DNA of 64,000 bases from Corbicula japonica (Eukaryota; Mollusca; Bivalvia; Venerida; Cyrenidae). Both the position numbers and the translations under genes were made by a program. The notes under the pieces were generated by a model. It saw nothing but the letters and a program-made list of their open reading frames with translations, was not told the origin of the DNA and did no database searches. Where the stretch lies: positions 9,362,938-9,426,937 of the forward strand of contig JAZAYU010000008.1 of assembly GCA_038501625.1 (NCBI GenBank). Direction: 5' to 3'. Shown piece by piece: positions 47,396-61,200 of the stretch (its first letter is position 1; each line of letters begins with the position of its first letter).

Positions 47396-48334
47396 AGTTT
47401 TGGACATTTGATGTTTCTTTATTTATGTTAAATATTAACTGGTCTAATGTTTATTATGTTACAAATACGGTAAGTTTATACTTACAGCCAATTCGTTTTA
47501 AAATTTAGTGGTTCAAATAAGACATAATTTTGTATTCATAAGTATTTCAAAACACCACAGTTTACAGATTTCAAAATTTAAATGTGAAAACAAGTAAAAT
47601 GCGAAATCACATAATTAGAACTATTTTAATCATTTTTCAGAGTTTTAAAATTTATATTTTGAGCTTATTTCATAATTTATTTCCTTTTTTTAGATTTGAT
47701 TTAAGCATTATAAATTTGGAGCATACAATTTTCCTCTTAACGAATGAAATGCTTTAGAAAATATTTGGATAATATTTATTATGATTATATCATGGCAAGT
47801 CGGTTTTTGGTGCTTTGCTGTTGGGTGAATAGATTTAGGGTATAACAATGGAAAGAACCACAATTTCATCCAGCAGAGTTTTTGTTTTAATTCTTTTTTG
47901 CAGTATGGAAAATTTTATTAATATTTATTAAAACGAAATTTGATTGTGGTCTGAAATATCAAATCTGTATCAGAATTTCATTTTAGGTTGGAATATACCT
48001 TTCAAATAAATCAAAATAGTGGACTTTTGTATCAGATGAACGTTAGCCATATTGTTTAAAATCAATCGTCTGACGTTGATCTTGTCAGAATCCTGTATCA
48101 GGAACATTCATTTGATACCAAACTCTTCTTTGTGCATATTACAAAATTGTATATTTCGTTTTAGTATTTCAGATATTAAAATTTTGTTTTGAGAGTATTG
48201 TCTGTCAATGATTTAAAAAACATTTTACACACTGAGTTCCCTCGTATCTGCAATAGTGATTTTATGATATTAGCTTATTAAGACATGTTTACAACAGAAT
48301 AATTGCGGATCACATGCCTTGATTGATCCTGAGA

Positions 48335-48446
48335 CCTAGATCATAAAACTAAGATTGGAGACCAGTCTCAAATCTCAAGGACCTGATTGGCTGAAATGGC
48401 TTGAGATTAGAGACTGTTCTCCCGAATTAGTTTTATGATCCTGGGC
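48335..48446. repeat. Palindromic family A copy, shortened loop
   Basis: Left arm retains gattggctgaaatgg, but the right arm lacks the CCAAT part, so only one CCAAT site is present. Outer arms agatcataaaact and agttttatgatcctggg. Confidence 0.65.
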
Positions 48447-49369
48447 ACAAAGGGTTAATTAGTCCCATTATCAGATTCCATCGAGTAATCTTGTGGAATA
48501 TTTGAGCTCCACAGGGAAGTCCACTACCGTTATTGTGATTTCCTAAGAGTAATCTCGTCCCTTTCACAGATCCCTTCCCGGGAAATATCGTCAAATTCTC
48601 AGAATTCCAAGGACCCCAAGGATAATATCATCCCAATTTCGGAAAGGGGAGGGTAGGAAGGGGCATGTTGAATGGCGCATTATCCTGCCATTACGGTCGC
48701 ACTTGATATATTCAACATTCAGTTGGACTTCGTAAAAAGGTTACGAAATAAATAACTTATGTTTAATTGCGACAAGATCAAACTGACAACGTTATCAGTA
48801 GTATCAGTATGCCATTCATCATACCGACAGTAATTCAGATAAAATTGTGCTCGGCATCAAAATGGTTGACAAAAAGTTATTTGGTTACAAAATTAACAAT
48901 TTATATTGGCAAGTTGGCGTTGCGTGTTTTATAACACATTTCACGGGATTTCACCACTCTCGGCCATTTTCATTTGCAGAACCATCTCACTGGAAAGAAA
49001 ACAAAACAATCTGACAGTTATAGATTTGGAGTATTTGCAACTTTAAGGAAACCCATAACAGCATGATGATGATACAAAAAATACTTTGTTGTTGGTTTTT
49101 TGTTGAAAATGTAGGAACAGTAAAGTTAGATAGCGAAAGTAAATAGTCAAAATGAAACAAAATAAACAAGTGTTAAAACAAAACTTACTAAAATACGAAA
49201 TAAAATGGTGGTAAAGACAGGACATAGTTTTAGGTAAGTTCGATCAAGACAATGCATTTCCGTCAGCCAAATTGTTTATATACCGGAACTTGGAGAAATG
49301 CACTAGTATCCATACATTGAAACATGAAAAAAATGTTCAAAACTTAAAACATAACTTCTGAACCTGGGC

Positions 49370-49503
49370 CGAAGATAATAAAACTGAGATTGAAGATCAC
49401 TTTGAAATCTCATGCATATGATTGACTGAAATAGGCGTCGTTTTAGCCAATCATATGCTTGAGATTTGAGACTGGTCTCCATTATCAGTTTTATACACTT
49501 GGA
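49370..49503. repeat. Palindromic family A copy
   Basis: Arms gaagataataaaactgaga and tatcagttttatacact. The CCAAT core is altered (gattgactgaaat and agccaatcatatg), so one site is intact and one mutated. Confidence 0.65.
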
Positions 49504-51064
49504 CCCTAGTCGCTGTTTTTGTATACTGTCTTCAACATCAGCGACAGTGCGTACGAAATAGGGTAATCAGATAACGAAAATGCTACAGGAACAGTAGTTA
49601 AGATAATTCAAAATGCTAAATGTTTGTCTGATTTAACACAAAGATTTTAGGAGACACAAATAATTTTTATGCCTTAAAGTGCAACAAATATTTGTTTGCA
49701 AAACTCTAAACTCTACAATGGAAGTATAATATTGATTTTCGCATAACTCTAGATCACATAACTCTAAAACTTAAGCTATAGCCCTCCCTCATCCACGTGT
49801 TCTACTTAAAGATTAGAAACATCAAATATAACTTCGAAACGTATTGTTTGTCATATTTTAAAGTTTATCATGTTTATCGCCATATGCATACCATCGTTTC
49901 GGATGGAATAAACGTTGTGCTGTTTACTTGTTTAAATACAGAGTTGCCTTCAACCTGGAGATAAGCGCCCTGTGCAGTAATATGCATTTCAATTTATGCC
50001 TTCGAACAGGCTAAATCAAACCGAACCTGCAATATTGATTGAATTTTTCATCTTCGGTGGTTTTCAAAGTTCCATTTTCATCTAGTTGATACTTTTTTTT
50101 AGAGAAAGCAAATGCTTAGATGCATAGGGAGGGGAGAACTGGCTGGTCAATTTCGTGTTTTAGCACTTGATGCAAAATGTACTAAACAAAAGCCCAATTA
50201 CGCTTTACCCATTGATCATTATCTAAGATCACGAAAATTCTAACATAATCAAGAAAATTTATTTCGAAAAAGTGCATTCTTTTATAAACAATATGCCACG
50301 TCCGTTGTAATACTGCTTTGGTATCAGTATGCTTGTCCTTAGTGTGTTCGTCTGTCACTGTATTGACTGGTGCTAGCATCTTATCTACATCACTAGAACT
50401 GGTAAATCGGGAAGGCTGGGAATACTCTATCATTTTTTTTCACAATTACAAACTTATTAGTTTTTAAACTCTTTTCTTCGGCTGATGTGTATATCTCATC
50501 TGACCCAAATACTCCAGTTTTACGTTTTGCAGAATCTGTTTATAAATAACGAATGTGAAGTTTGGAGTAATAGTCTTTCTTTGAATTCGAAATAGACCAT
50601 TCATTGCTCACAAAGCTTTATGCTACAAATGAATTAACTAAACAGCGAACAGTGCATACCCAACCTGGATGATCTGAGTCTATCTATCGCAAATGCGGTA
50701 TTAGTTTAACAGGTTAAATGTTAAACGGTTGATTGAATTTAATTTTTAGTTATTTTCTGTGTGCATAGCATTTAGAAACACAAACCGTCGTTGCATCCAA
50801 GCTGCTCCGACGAAAGCTTGTCCAATACCAAAGCAGTGCAAAAAGACCTAACAGTAGCAACTGTTTGTTTTCTACTTGTGCTTAATATACCTGCTTTGTA
50901 TGCATTGCTTGATATACTTCTCTAAAACAAAATAACAAAACACGTCGGCTGTAGTTTCGGTGAATACACGACCTCGAGACTATACCTTCAACCAAGGTAA
51001 AGGGGATTATGATTATGCAAGATGAGTGTTCATGGTAAAATTTATTTCGGTATAAATGCAGTAA

Positions 51065-51128
51065 ACAACTGTATGTCTACTCTGGGAATCGAACCCGCGA
51101 GCAACCAACCGACTGAGCCAGCTAGGGC
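51065..51128 (-). repeat. tRNA-like fragment
   Basis: The minus strand reads ctagctggctcagtcggttgg (A box region) then gcgggttcgattcccagag (perfect-looking B box) with too little between for an anticodon arm. Truncated tRNA or SINE head. Confidence 0.4.
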
Positions 51129-51210
51129 TGACTGAATTGTTACCGTATACAGTCATCTTTGCATAAAACCCAGAGAAAAGTCTGTCAGAGCTTTTAAAAA
51201 ATTGACATCT

Positions 51211-51450
51211 GGGTCTGAGGTTATAAAACTTGAGATCGAACTCTATGCTCAAAACTCAGTTGCAGTTTTAAAGCCTACTAGTGATATTACTTATTTACAC
51301 TGCTTTAATTGCTTTATTTAACTTCTCAAATAAATAACATGTTGAATCGAAAAACCTAGACATTTACATCAGAAGTTTCATTGTATTGTAAAGAAAAGAA
51401 ACAAAATTGTGAGTTTGAGCACCATGTTCAAACTCAAGTTTTGTAACCAT
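51211..51450. repeat. Inverted repeat related to family A ends
   Basis: Left ctgaggttataaaacttgag and right ctcaagttttgtaaccatgg are inverted relatives about 200 bp apart. The interior does not match family A, so this may be a longer cousin or two solo ends. Confidence 0.4.
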
Positions 51451-52296
51451 GGGGCCAGGTGTTTACTTTGACAGGTACAAGGTGTAAGAAAGTTTCATGA
51501 CTTACTTTCTGATATAGGACCATTATCACTTACTAGATAATAGTTACCTATTAACCTTACACTAAAAAATTAAGTATGAAAATAAGGGGTCACACAAAAC
51601 TTTGACATACGAGTACTACTATTTTTGGCAAATCGTAAATACATGTATATTCTCGAATTTTTGTACATTCTTATTTTCTGCTTACAAAAAAGTAAGCGAT
51701 CACTGGACATGACAGAACAAATCCAAGAACATGTTTATTTTATTATTTGTGGTTTATACGGTTTCATAGACTTATGATTGGCTGTGGCCCATTTCCCGTT
51801 ATTATTGACTAGATTAACCTTTCGACGTGTTTCTTTGTAGTTATAAAAATACGAACTTGAACTAATTATTCAAAGATCCGTTTATTTAACTCATATCACT
51901 GTATAAAGGGCTGTTGAACCCCATGGATAAATTACATTTTTATTGTTTTCAAAACTTATTTTATTAAGTATTTTAAATAGGAGCCTCAGTTAGCGTTGTA
52001 AAAGTGATCAGTCGTCTTCACAGCCATTACTACTGATGAATTGGCTTCATTTAACGGAGTCTGCTAATGCTCGACGAATTGAATATGTTTCCAACATACA
52101 ACAATGCTCTAAAAATTGATTAATTTTTCTTTTGATTTTAACCAAACATCGGAAGAAGTTTAAAATCACATTGTTGTTGATATAATACGGGTACATTGAC
52201 TACCGTTAACATGTGCAGCTGAGATCGCGCCTAGGCAAGAAACTACAATTGGGACTTCAGGAAAACTGTGGTTAAACAAAAAATGACCTAACCTAC

Positions 52297-55200
52297 CTGT
52301 AATCGACCTCCCCATCTCCGTCTTTGTCTAAAGCATTCGCGAACATCTCTATCTTATACAGAGAAAGTGGAACGCCTGCCTCCTAGAATAAAGTGATAGC
52401 ATTGCATACAAATTAAGTGGATTTGTTTAAGTTTGATAACTGTCTCCTTACATAAATGTTTACTAGTATACATGTCAATAATACATTGCCATTGTTTATG
52501 CGAAATACAAATCTTGAACTTGAACTTTGGTGTATATCTATATACTCTTGTCTCTTCCAAAGCCTTTCGTATTAGCCCGAGTTCGTTCATAATGTGCACG
52601 TATATTTTACAGACAGTTTTTAGATGTATTTAGCATTTTTTGTTCAATATCTGCATTCTAAAGAGTATGTATCAAAGTTACTTAATTATTGATATCTGAA
52701 ATCACAAATGGACTCAACTTCCGATACGGCTGTGTTCACAGTGTTAGACATAGAGGTTAACAGAAACTCTACATCGATGCATGTAAATCATTACTTCAAA
52801 ATTTGCATGAGCATGCTATGAGATCACGGATTTGCGTAACTGTTTTTTTTTCTGCGAAGACATATTATTACTGTGTGTATTTTATCTGTGATTTAAATTC
52901 GCACATTTGCCCATATGGCAAAATACGCGAAATTAAAACTTACGCGAAATATAATGATTCCAGAATATCTCACTATTTTAAGAATAACTTATCTTTACAT
53001 TTGTAGACAAGTTGAAGACAACATTGTTGAGCTGTTCACACCCTATATTGACCGGAGAACAAGGCCCAAGCTCATAAAACTAAGATTGGAGAACCAGTCT
53101 CAAATCTCAAGCATCTGATTGGCTGAAATGGAGACAAGATGCTTGAGATCTGAGACTGGTCACCAGAATTAGTTTTATGATCTTGGGCATAAGTTACCTT
53201 AAGTCCTTCCTGGAACTCTTGCAGACTTACACTCATGGAATTGTCGGCATCGAACCTTTCGAACAGTTCAACAAGTGAGACATTGTTCTCTTTACAGAAG
53301 TCTCTGAGGCATTCCAGTCCTTCCTTGAGAATATCTCCCACTGAGTCACTCTTGTTTTTACCATATGTTGAGGCATACCCATATACTACACTCACGTGAC
53401 GGTGCATGTCCGTCAGATTGTCTATATGGTTTTGAAACTTTGGGCTAAATGTACAGTCCTGGGTTTGATAAAAATATTCAAGTTACGTAATCATACAGTC
53501 CCTTTGGCAGTTTGCTTATGGGATAATTGTATTAGTTTCAATGTGTTATATAAGTGATCATTCGCCTGTTGACAAATATATGTCTGTCGTGCCATTAGAA
53601 GACAACACCTATTCGAAAAGTTTTTCAGACACTACTGTATATTCTTTTACTCTCCCAAAGTTTGAGAACAAAAAACAGCTATATTTTTAGTAAAGTGATT
53701 TAGCAGTAAGTAGCTGCCCGACAAGACAGTGATTCGAACATGTAAAATTTATTCTTACGCTGTGGCAGGTTTCAAAAGATTTTGAAGAGATTATTTGTTC
53801 TCTAGAACTCCGATTTAGGACCAATATCCAATCAGGAGCTGACTGGTTGAAACTGAGTAAAATCTCCTCGTGGACCAATTTCAAGCATGATTTTATACTG
53901 TTTTTTTTCTAATATCGATTTTATGAGTCTAATAATTATGTAAAAATGTAAGCAAAGATAAGCTTACCGTCAAGTCGAGGGTTTGGAGTTTGAGTACTGG
54001 ATAAGATCGCAGGAGTGACAATGCCGCCTCGGCATACTCTTCCGGAATATGGTTCTTTCCTACCTTTATAAGGAAAGCAAACGATCAAAAAAGCGTGATA
54101 ATGTCAGATAACACTTAAGATTTAATGCATTTCCTTGGATTTGTTAAAATATTGCAGCGATTAAACTCGTGGACGGAATAGTGCTTCCAACAATGATGTA
54201 TGTGAGTCATCCTACTGACGTATCATTGCTCCAAGATTTGAAATAGTCTTTGATCTAACTACATTTGTAATGAGAATGATCTTCATTTCAACCAACTGGC
54301 TGCTGATGACTGAAGACCAGTATCCAGCCCGTGGACTCAGACTTGCTTCTGCCAAAGCTCAAAATATGAAACTCTGTAAATTGTCATCATACAATAAAAT
54401 TTTATTTATGGCATTCAGAATAAAGCTCTTGGTTATTACTACATTCATTTATGTACTGTAGCTAATACGTTTCGACCATTGTCTCAAATAATCAACATTA
54501 TGGCCAACGGATCACTTTATTCAGGTGGAGAGTATATATACTAACTTTTAAATGTTCCAATGATTCGTTAAGATTTAAAGCTGTGATGAGTTTCATGAAT
54601 CCATTATGGCCGATTCTACAGCACGTGAGATCAAGTGACGTCAGAACACTGTTGATCTTTAATGCTTTGGCAAAGTCCGTGGCTCCGTCATCCCCTATAC
54701 CATTCCACGAGAAGTTGAATTCTTTTAGGTACGCATTCTCCTGTTCGGTGTATAAAGTCAAAGATTGTTCCATTTTGTTGAAATTTGTAATAAATTTTCG
54801 TTTTTTTGCCACCGACCTTTCCACGGAGGTAACCTATCGTGTTCTCGTGTTTATTATTTTTTGTGGTGTCTTTTTAAAATGATTATTTGATAAACACATG
54901 CTCTCCTTTTCACTCTATTTTTGACTGTGTTGATAATTTCTGACTGTATATATTCTGCATTTACATAGAACATTTTGTCGAGTTTTATACTGTGTTTATG
55001 TAAGCCTGATTCAGTCCGTAAAAACGAGGAAGAGAGATCAGAAAAACACGGAGATCAGATCTGTGATCAAAATTATAGACCAGTCTCCAAGCTCTAGCTG
55101 TTAACTGCTCCATTTGGAGTTTTTTGAATTTTAATCAATAAGATTATTGAAATTTACTTCTGGTCTCTATATGATCTCGGACCCAAACTACCAATAAGAT

Positions 55201-58200
55201 CAGGCGGATCTGAATTTACCACGTCAATTAGGTGACATGAAGGTGCAAAAGTGTTGAATAAAAAGTACCTTCAACCCTTTGGCTATGCTTTTAGCACCTT
55301 CTATGCGGAACTGGTTCCAACTGAGATTTAATGTTTGAAGAGCAGAGTTTTCAGCTGAAGAAAGACAAAAACTCCGAAAAGTGAACAGAAGCTGTGCAAA
55401 TAAGCAAATCGAACATCAAAAATGAGTCACTGAGCGTGGTATGACAATCACTAGTAGGAAGGACATTCACCGGCCGAGAAGCAGATGTGAGTGACCGAGG
55501 CACAGACGAGGTCTTGGTGAATATAATATGATATTCCGTTGCTCAGTCATAAATAAGTGTGTTTTTATAATCACAATGTCAGCTTAACGTTTTACAACTA
55601 CACAGTTTGTGTGAATTAACATTCGACAAACTAGCTAAGTGCCATTACTTCATTCTTAGAACAAATAATTATAATTTTTTATTGATGTAAAAACCGAAAA
55701 TTGATCGCCGGCCGTGCTTTTGACATTAAATGTGTTATATAGGTCATTTAATGCAAGAGGCAAGTCAACTTTATTTTATCTCAGATTTTGTGAACAAGAT
55801 GAAACTATACTTACAGATCATTTCTTCAAACAGAGGAGCCGAGACATCGCCGAAGTTGTTGTGACTTAAATCTACGTGTTCCAGTTCTGGATGTTCCTAG
55901 CCAACAAAACAAGCGCACACATTGATTATTTTGATACTCTAATAAAAGAATAACCTCAATGACAGTTCAAGCTCGGATGCTTAAAACGGCTGACCGAGGA
56001 CTTGTCAAATTGACCTACAGAATCTTCATTCGCCCGAAAGAACATTGTATTTTATAGTTATTTAAGCAGAACACTTGTCAGCTTCCTGTGCCCAAGGTTA
56101 TAAAACTGTGCATGGAATCAGTCTCAAATCTCAAGAATCTGACTGACTAAAATGGCGACTGGTCGCCATTTCAGCCAATGAGATCCTTGAGATTTGAGAC
56201 TGGTCTTTAATCTCTGTTTTATAACCTTCAGCCATGATTGAATCTATGACTGGCTGTATAGTTTGAAATTAAAGCCATTTAGTAATATTCTAAGAAGTTA
56301 AAGCATCGAAATGACCAAACATTTTACGCAAGTCATGATATACATAAAAACAATCTCACTGGTCAGATGTAAGAAAATCACGAGTAATACATATGCATGT
56401 ACATTTCGTTACGGTACTGATTAAAATAGCACTAAAACAGCATACTATAAATGTTTTTCTTAAATCTTTGGCGTAGGCAAGTTTTGGATATTGGGGCGGT
56501 AAATTTTTTTAAAGATAAAAATAGTGAAAGAATAAAACTAGAGGTGCACGAATTATTATTCGGTTTGACAATTAAATTAAAAATAAATTGTTTTGTTCTT
56601 GCATTTCGAATCTCAATGAATAATTAAAAATAACAAAATAATTATTTCATGGTATGAACAGATCGTAGCTGACATGATCTGTAGTGAAACGTAGCCAACC
56701 TACACATATAATGTCATTGTGGCGCAGAAAGAGGTGACCAAGACTTGCTGCAAATAAAGAATCAAAACTGGTCATCTGCGTCAGTGTCTGATTTCAGAAT
56801 CTTTCGATTGTTCATTATTTAAAGTTTAAGCACAGCTCGCAGAGTGATCCTTGCTTTTAGAAATGCAACATTCTTTGGTTGATCGGGGTCTTAGATTAAA
56901 AGACCCTGGGTTGATTAGGAACGTCCATATCTGATCACATGTAATTATGGATTAAGAAAAAAGTTTTTATGATACATGAAGAACTTGTAAAGATGGAACA
57001 CACAATAAAGATAACAAATAGTGCTATTAACACCCTGCGGTCATTTGCAGTCGTTAATCCCCTGTCCCGCGCAGCAAATCGAAGCCTAAACTTGAGGCGA
57101 CACAAACATGTTCGGAGCGAGGAGACTAAAATATAACGGCGGCTAGTCAAAATATTGGGGCGGCGGGCGTCGCCTCTGCCGCCCCATTGACTACGCCTAT
57201 GTAAATATGTAAAGAGTGTGAATAGAACGAACCTGAATAGCTTTTGCTAACAAAATTGCATCTGCATTGGAGAATTCCTCGCCTGAAACAGATATTGTAA
57301 AATGCAAGATTTCAATCAGTAAACATCGACATCGACAGTTGTGAAATCAGACTTCGAACGGCATTTTCAAAATATTGTGAAAGTGGGTAACAAAATATTG
57401 CTATTTTAACTAACAATAAAGACATTTCTTTTTTTTCAACAATAAAGGTTTTTTATTCATGTATTTATTTCAGTTTGTCCAATTCTGACATTTAATTAGA
57501 CTATTTAATAAAAACAACAAAAACATTGTTTAACAATTCACTTAATTAAAAATACTATTTTAAACCATTTAAAATGTCTGTTTCGTGATTATATCAAAAT
57601 GTTTTCGAGAGGAGAACTTATCAAACTTTAATAACCGTAATATGCATTTTTGTACTTCCGGATAGCCACAGAGCAGAGCTGCCCCAAGACATACCTGACA
57701 TTTCTAGTTTGTGAAGACTCCGGTTGTCGGCTAACATTTTGTGTATTGCACGCGCCCCATAACTGCCAATCTTGTTGTCGGAAATATTCTGAAATCAAAA
57801 TAAGTTCGGTCGATCTAACACCGGGATTCGTTCTTTTTTGGCAACACTTTTAAAGGTAAAGGTATTGGTTTATAGTCTGGTATCTATATTAGAACATATT
57901 TATTCGACTTCACATTTACTTGTAAATCAAGGAACGGATAGACTTTAAAATCAGCACCCAAGATCATAAAAATATGATTGTAGACCATTCTCCAATCTCG
58001 AGGATTTGATTGGCTGAAATGGCGACCATTTTTTTTATTTCAGCAAATCAGATGCTTGAGATTGGTTTCCTGCTTAAGGTTATGATCTTTGGCCCTATTC
58101 TCCCATACGTACTAGTTACACGTTAATTTTGGGCAAACTTATAATCTATTTAGGGTTAGGGTTTAAGACAGGCTTAATGCTTTGTGTAAGCGGGTTAGGG

Positions 58201-61200
58201 TTATGGCAGGTTAGGGTTAGCGTTAGTGTTAAGGTCAGAGTCACCGAACTGAAATAACTCTAAATCAAACTATGTATACAGAACAACATTTAGGCGTACC
58301 TAATCGGAAGAATACAACATTCCAGACTGTAAATATTTCCACCAGAGATCTACCAAAATAGCAGGTTTTAAGAGATGATCAAACAGATTGGTACACATTT
58401 ACATGATACTAGAAACATGTTTATATGTAGAAATTAAAAAAAGTACAGATAGAGATTGAAACGTACAAGTTCAGTGACTGTATGGCTTTCACTGATCATC
58501 TTCTGTATGTATGAAATGCCCCGCTGTCCAATGTCATTGCCTTGGAGATTCAGGGAGGTCACTCTGGAATTTATCTGAATACAAATACAAAACAGAGGCA
58601 TGAGTACATTCGTCACACAAATTTAACCACAATAAGCTATTGATACGAGTTGTAGTTGATCCTCATTTATATCATTTATATTATTAAGCACCATAAATAA
58701 TTACAAACGTTCGTCGGTAAAATTGGTATAGCACTGACATAGTCTATTGCTGTGTTGCCGACTATAGTTGCGTATATACGTATATAATGTGGTTTGTATT
58801 GACAAAACAATCATAAACATTAAACAATATTGGTGCACATAGTGCCGAAATAATATGTAAATATCAGAGTGGAGCGCGGGTGACTGCTCTCAGTTTCTAG
58901 GGTTCCAGTAGTCTTCATACTCTCTGTGTGAAGTACATTCAGATTTTTGCTCTTTTTCAATCACCTTAGCGGCAAGTTAATGGCTATCACTTTCACAGTT
59001 CACGAATAAAAATGTAAGTTTCGTTTTGTTACGCAAGTTATAATAACACTATTGTATCATTTATTGTATCATCATAATACTGTAATAACTGTAATAGAAA
59101 ATTAGATAATAAACGGGGTTACCCGGATAGGGGCCTAAAAAAACAAAACAAAAAAAACTTACCACAAGTGCAATAGATAAAGCCATGGTCCCTTTCGGCC
59201 CAAGCCCATAGTGCTTACAGTCGATGGTCTTGGAATTAGAAAGTTTGGCAATGATGTAGGACGAAGGGACAACGTCCAGTTTTTGACAAGCACGTGCATA
59301 GCATCTCTTTCCAGTTTCATCATAAGGCACTTCCTCTTCTGAAAACATGGTTTTTGGAAGAATATAAATTACTAAACTTACTAAACCGGCCCGACAGGTA
59401 TCAGTAACCACTGCCCCTTACTAAAAAGGCAAACTCAAGTTTCTTCAAAGGTTTTATTTGCTTTGCCTAATTTGATTAAACCATGGGAAGTTTTGAGAAT
59501 TCTTGATCACATAGCCAACCCCTTAACGTACGACAATTAGAATTTTATTAGGAGTTGTCATTATTTACAAGTAACAAGGCGCACTGGTAGGTATAGGCTA
59601 CTAAAATGAAAATGAAATGTTATCGCCGACGTGAATTCTTAATTTCGTACGTATTTCGTATAGACCATGAACATTCAATAGACCCCATTCCAATGAAAAT
59701 ACTTTAAGAAGTCATGTTTTTACAGTGTACTAGTAAATACGAATTTAAAGAACTGACCTGAAAAGTCCAGAACAGTTTCGAGATCCTCCTCGGTTAGGGG
59801 CTGAGCTTGCCCTGAGGGTTGTTTGGCACTGTGGGGTGTGGCAGTAAGATGGGCCCGAGATCGTACATCATTAGACCTGTGTTCTACCCTGCTCGACTGA
59901 CCAGATCTGATCTGTAATGGTTGATCTTTGATAAAGAAGAATTATGATTTGTGTTTGAAAATACAGGGTCAGTTACTATACAGTGTTTCTTAGTTTCGTA
60001 TGATAGGTTATACATACAAATCCTCCTTGTTCGGAACAACTTTTGACCGGTAAAGGACATCGTTTTCTTCCGTCGAAATGGCGATGGAACTGAAGCACCG
60101 TTTGATTTATGTTAGGCATGTATCGCCGAAACCGATCAATAAGCATTCTGCCGAATAACTGAATATCTTCACGGTGATTACGGTTTTTGTCTATCAAAAT
60201 ATATTTATATTTTAAGGACATTATTGACAAGGATTCCGTTTAGATATTTCTTTTTTACGACATTGAATATCCTGAGCTTTATGTTCACTATGCTTGGTTC
60301 TATATCTTGCTCAGCGGAAGTAACCTAGTTAAATTTTATCAGAATATCTGATACAGGTGGAGTAACGTGCTTTTAAGTTAATAAAGTTGGAGAAGAAATT
60401 GGTCGTTGTTTTAGGGTTTCAGGCTTCTGGACTGAAAATCTCGTGTTTTAGCCCGCGATTTTCCGCAAACCACGACTATGTCGGGAGTACTGGGTTCAAC
60501 CCAGGCAGCTGCCATTCAGCCTGACTGACACGAGGTTTAGTTGTAAAAAAGGAAAGAATATACTAAAATACCAAAATTAAAGGATTTTACAGTTATTTGT
60601 AATTTCCATGGTTTTTAATAACTTTATTTTACACACGATAGCTAAAAATTATTTCTTCACAGAATAAAATATCATATTTAAAAATTTCATATAAAAATAT
60701 TTAACTTTAACTTATCGGAAAATTAATCACTGAAAAACTTTAAAAAATTATAGCCAACAACAACAAACCATCCAAAGATCAGCCTCATCAAATCCGTCCA
60801 TTTTTACTTATCCTTAATTTAACTGTATCAAAACTTTTACACGACACCGTGCACATCCTCTTTAAAGTGGATGCTAATTGACAATCCGTGTATCAAATGG
60901 AGCGTTGGAGCTTTGTTTAACCAGAAAATTGGATAAACGCGTAAATACATCGATTCCACGTGATTATTATTGATATTTTCTAAATTAATCGCGTCTATCA
61001 GCACTCAATAATGGGCAAAAGATGAGTTTCCATTCTAGGTTTGTTTTATTTGCGTAATCGATGCTAGTCCGTTTATGGCAAATATCGTTGATTAAGATGA
61101 ATTATTTTCACATCGGCGAGTTACTGTATGGTCTGTTAATCATATCTCGAATTTTTACAGATTATTGTACATTTTATAAGAGTTATTAAGATGAACATTC

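Larger units (their letters stand above)
46989..52296. other. Spacer between NUDT6 and LRRC74A
   Basis: The two genes converge. The spacer contains palindromes and a tRNA-like piece, listed separately, plus a diverged family B trace near 50640-50730. The last short exon of the LRRC74A-like gene should lie at its right end but was not fixed. 47400-48330, 48450-49360 and 49510-51050 have no recognised features. No FGF coding exon is visible, although vertebrate NUDT6 overlaps FGF2. Confidence 0.55.

Noticed and set aside
54583..54882. Plus-strand 99-codon ORF
   Set aside because: It is antisense to an LRR exon of the LRRC74A-like gene.
60018..60190. Extra minus-strand exon for the LRRC74A-like gene (84-codon open frame with a gtatgt donor)
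   Set aside because: Its donor phase would fit the next exon, but joining it after the start exon at 62044-62124 puts a stop in frame. The start exon joins directly to 59758-59911. It could only be an alternative first exon.
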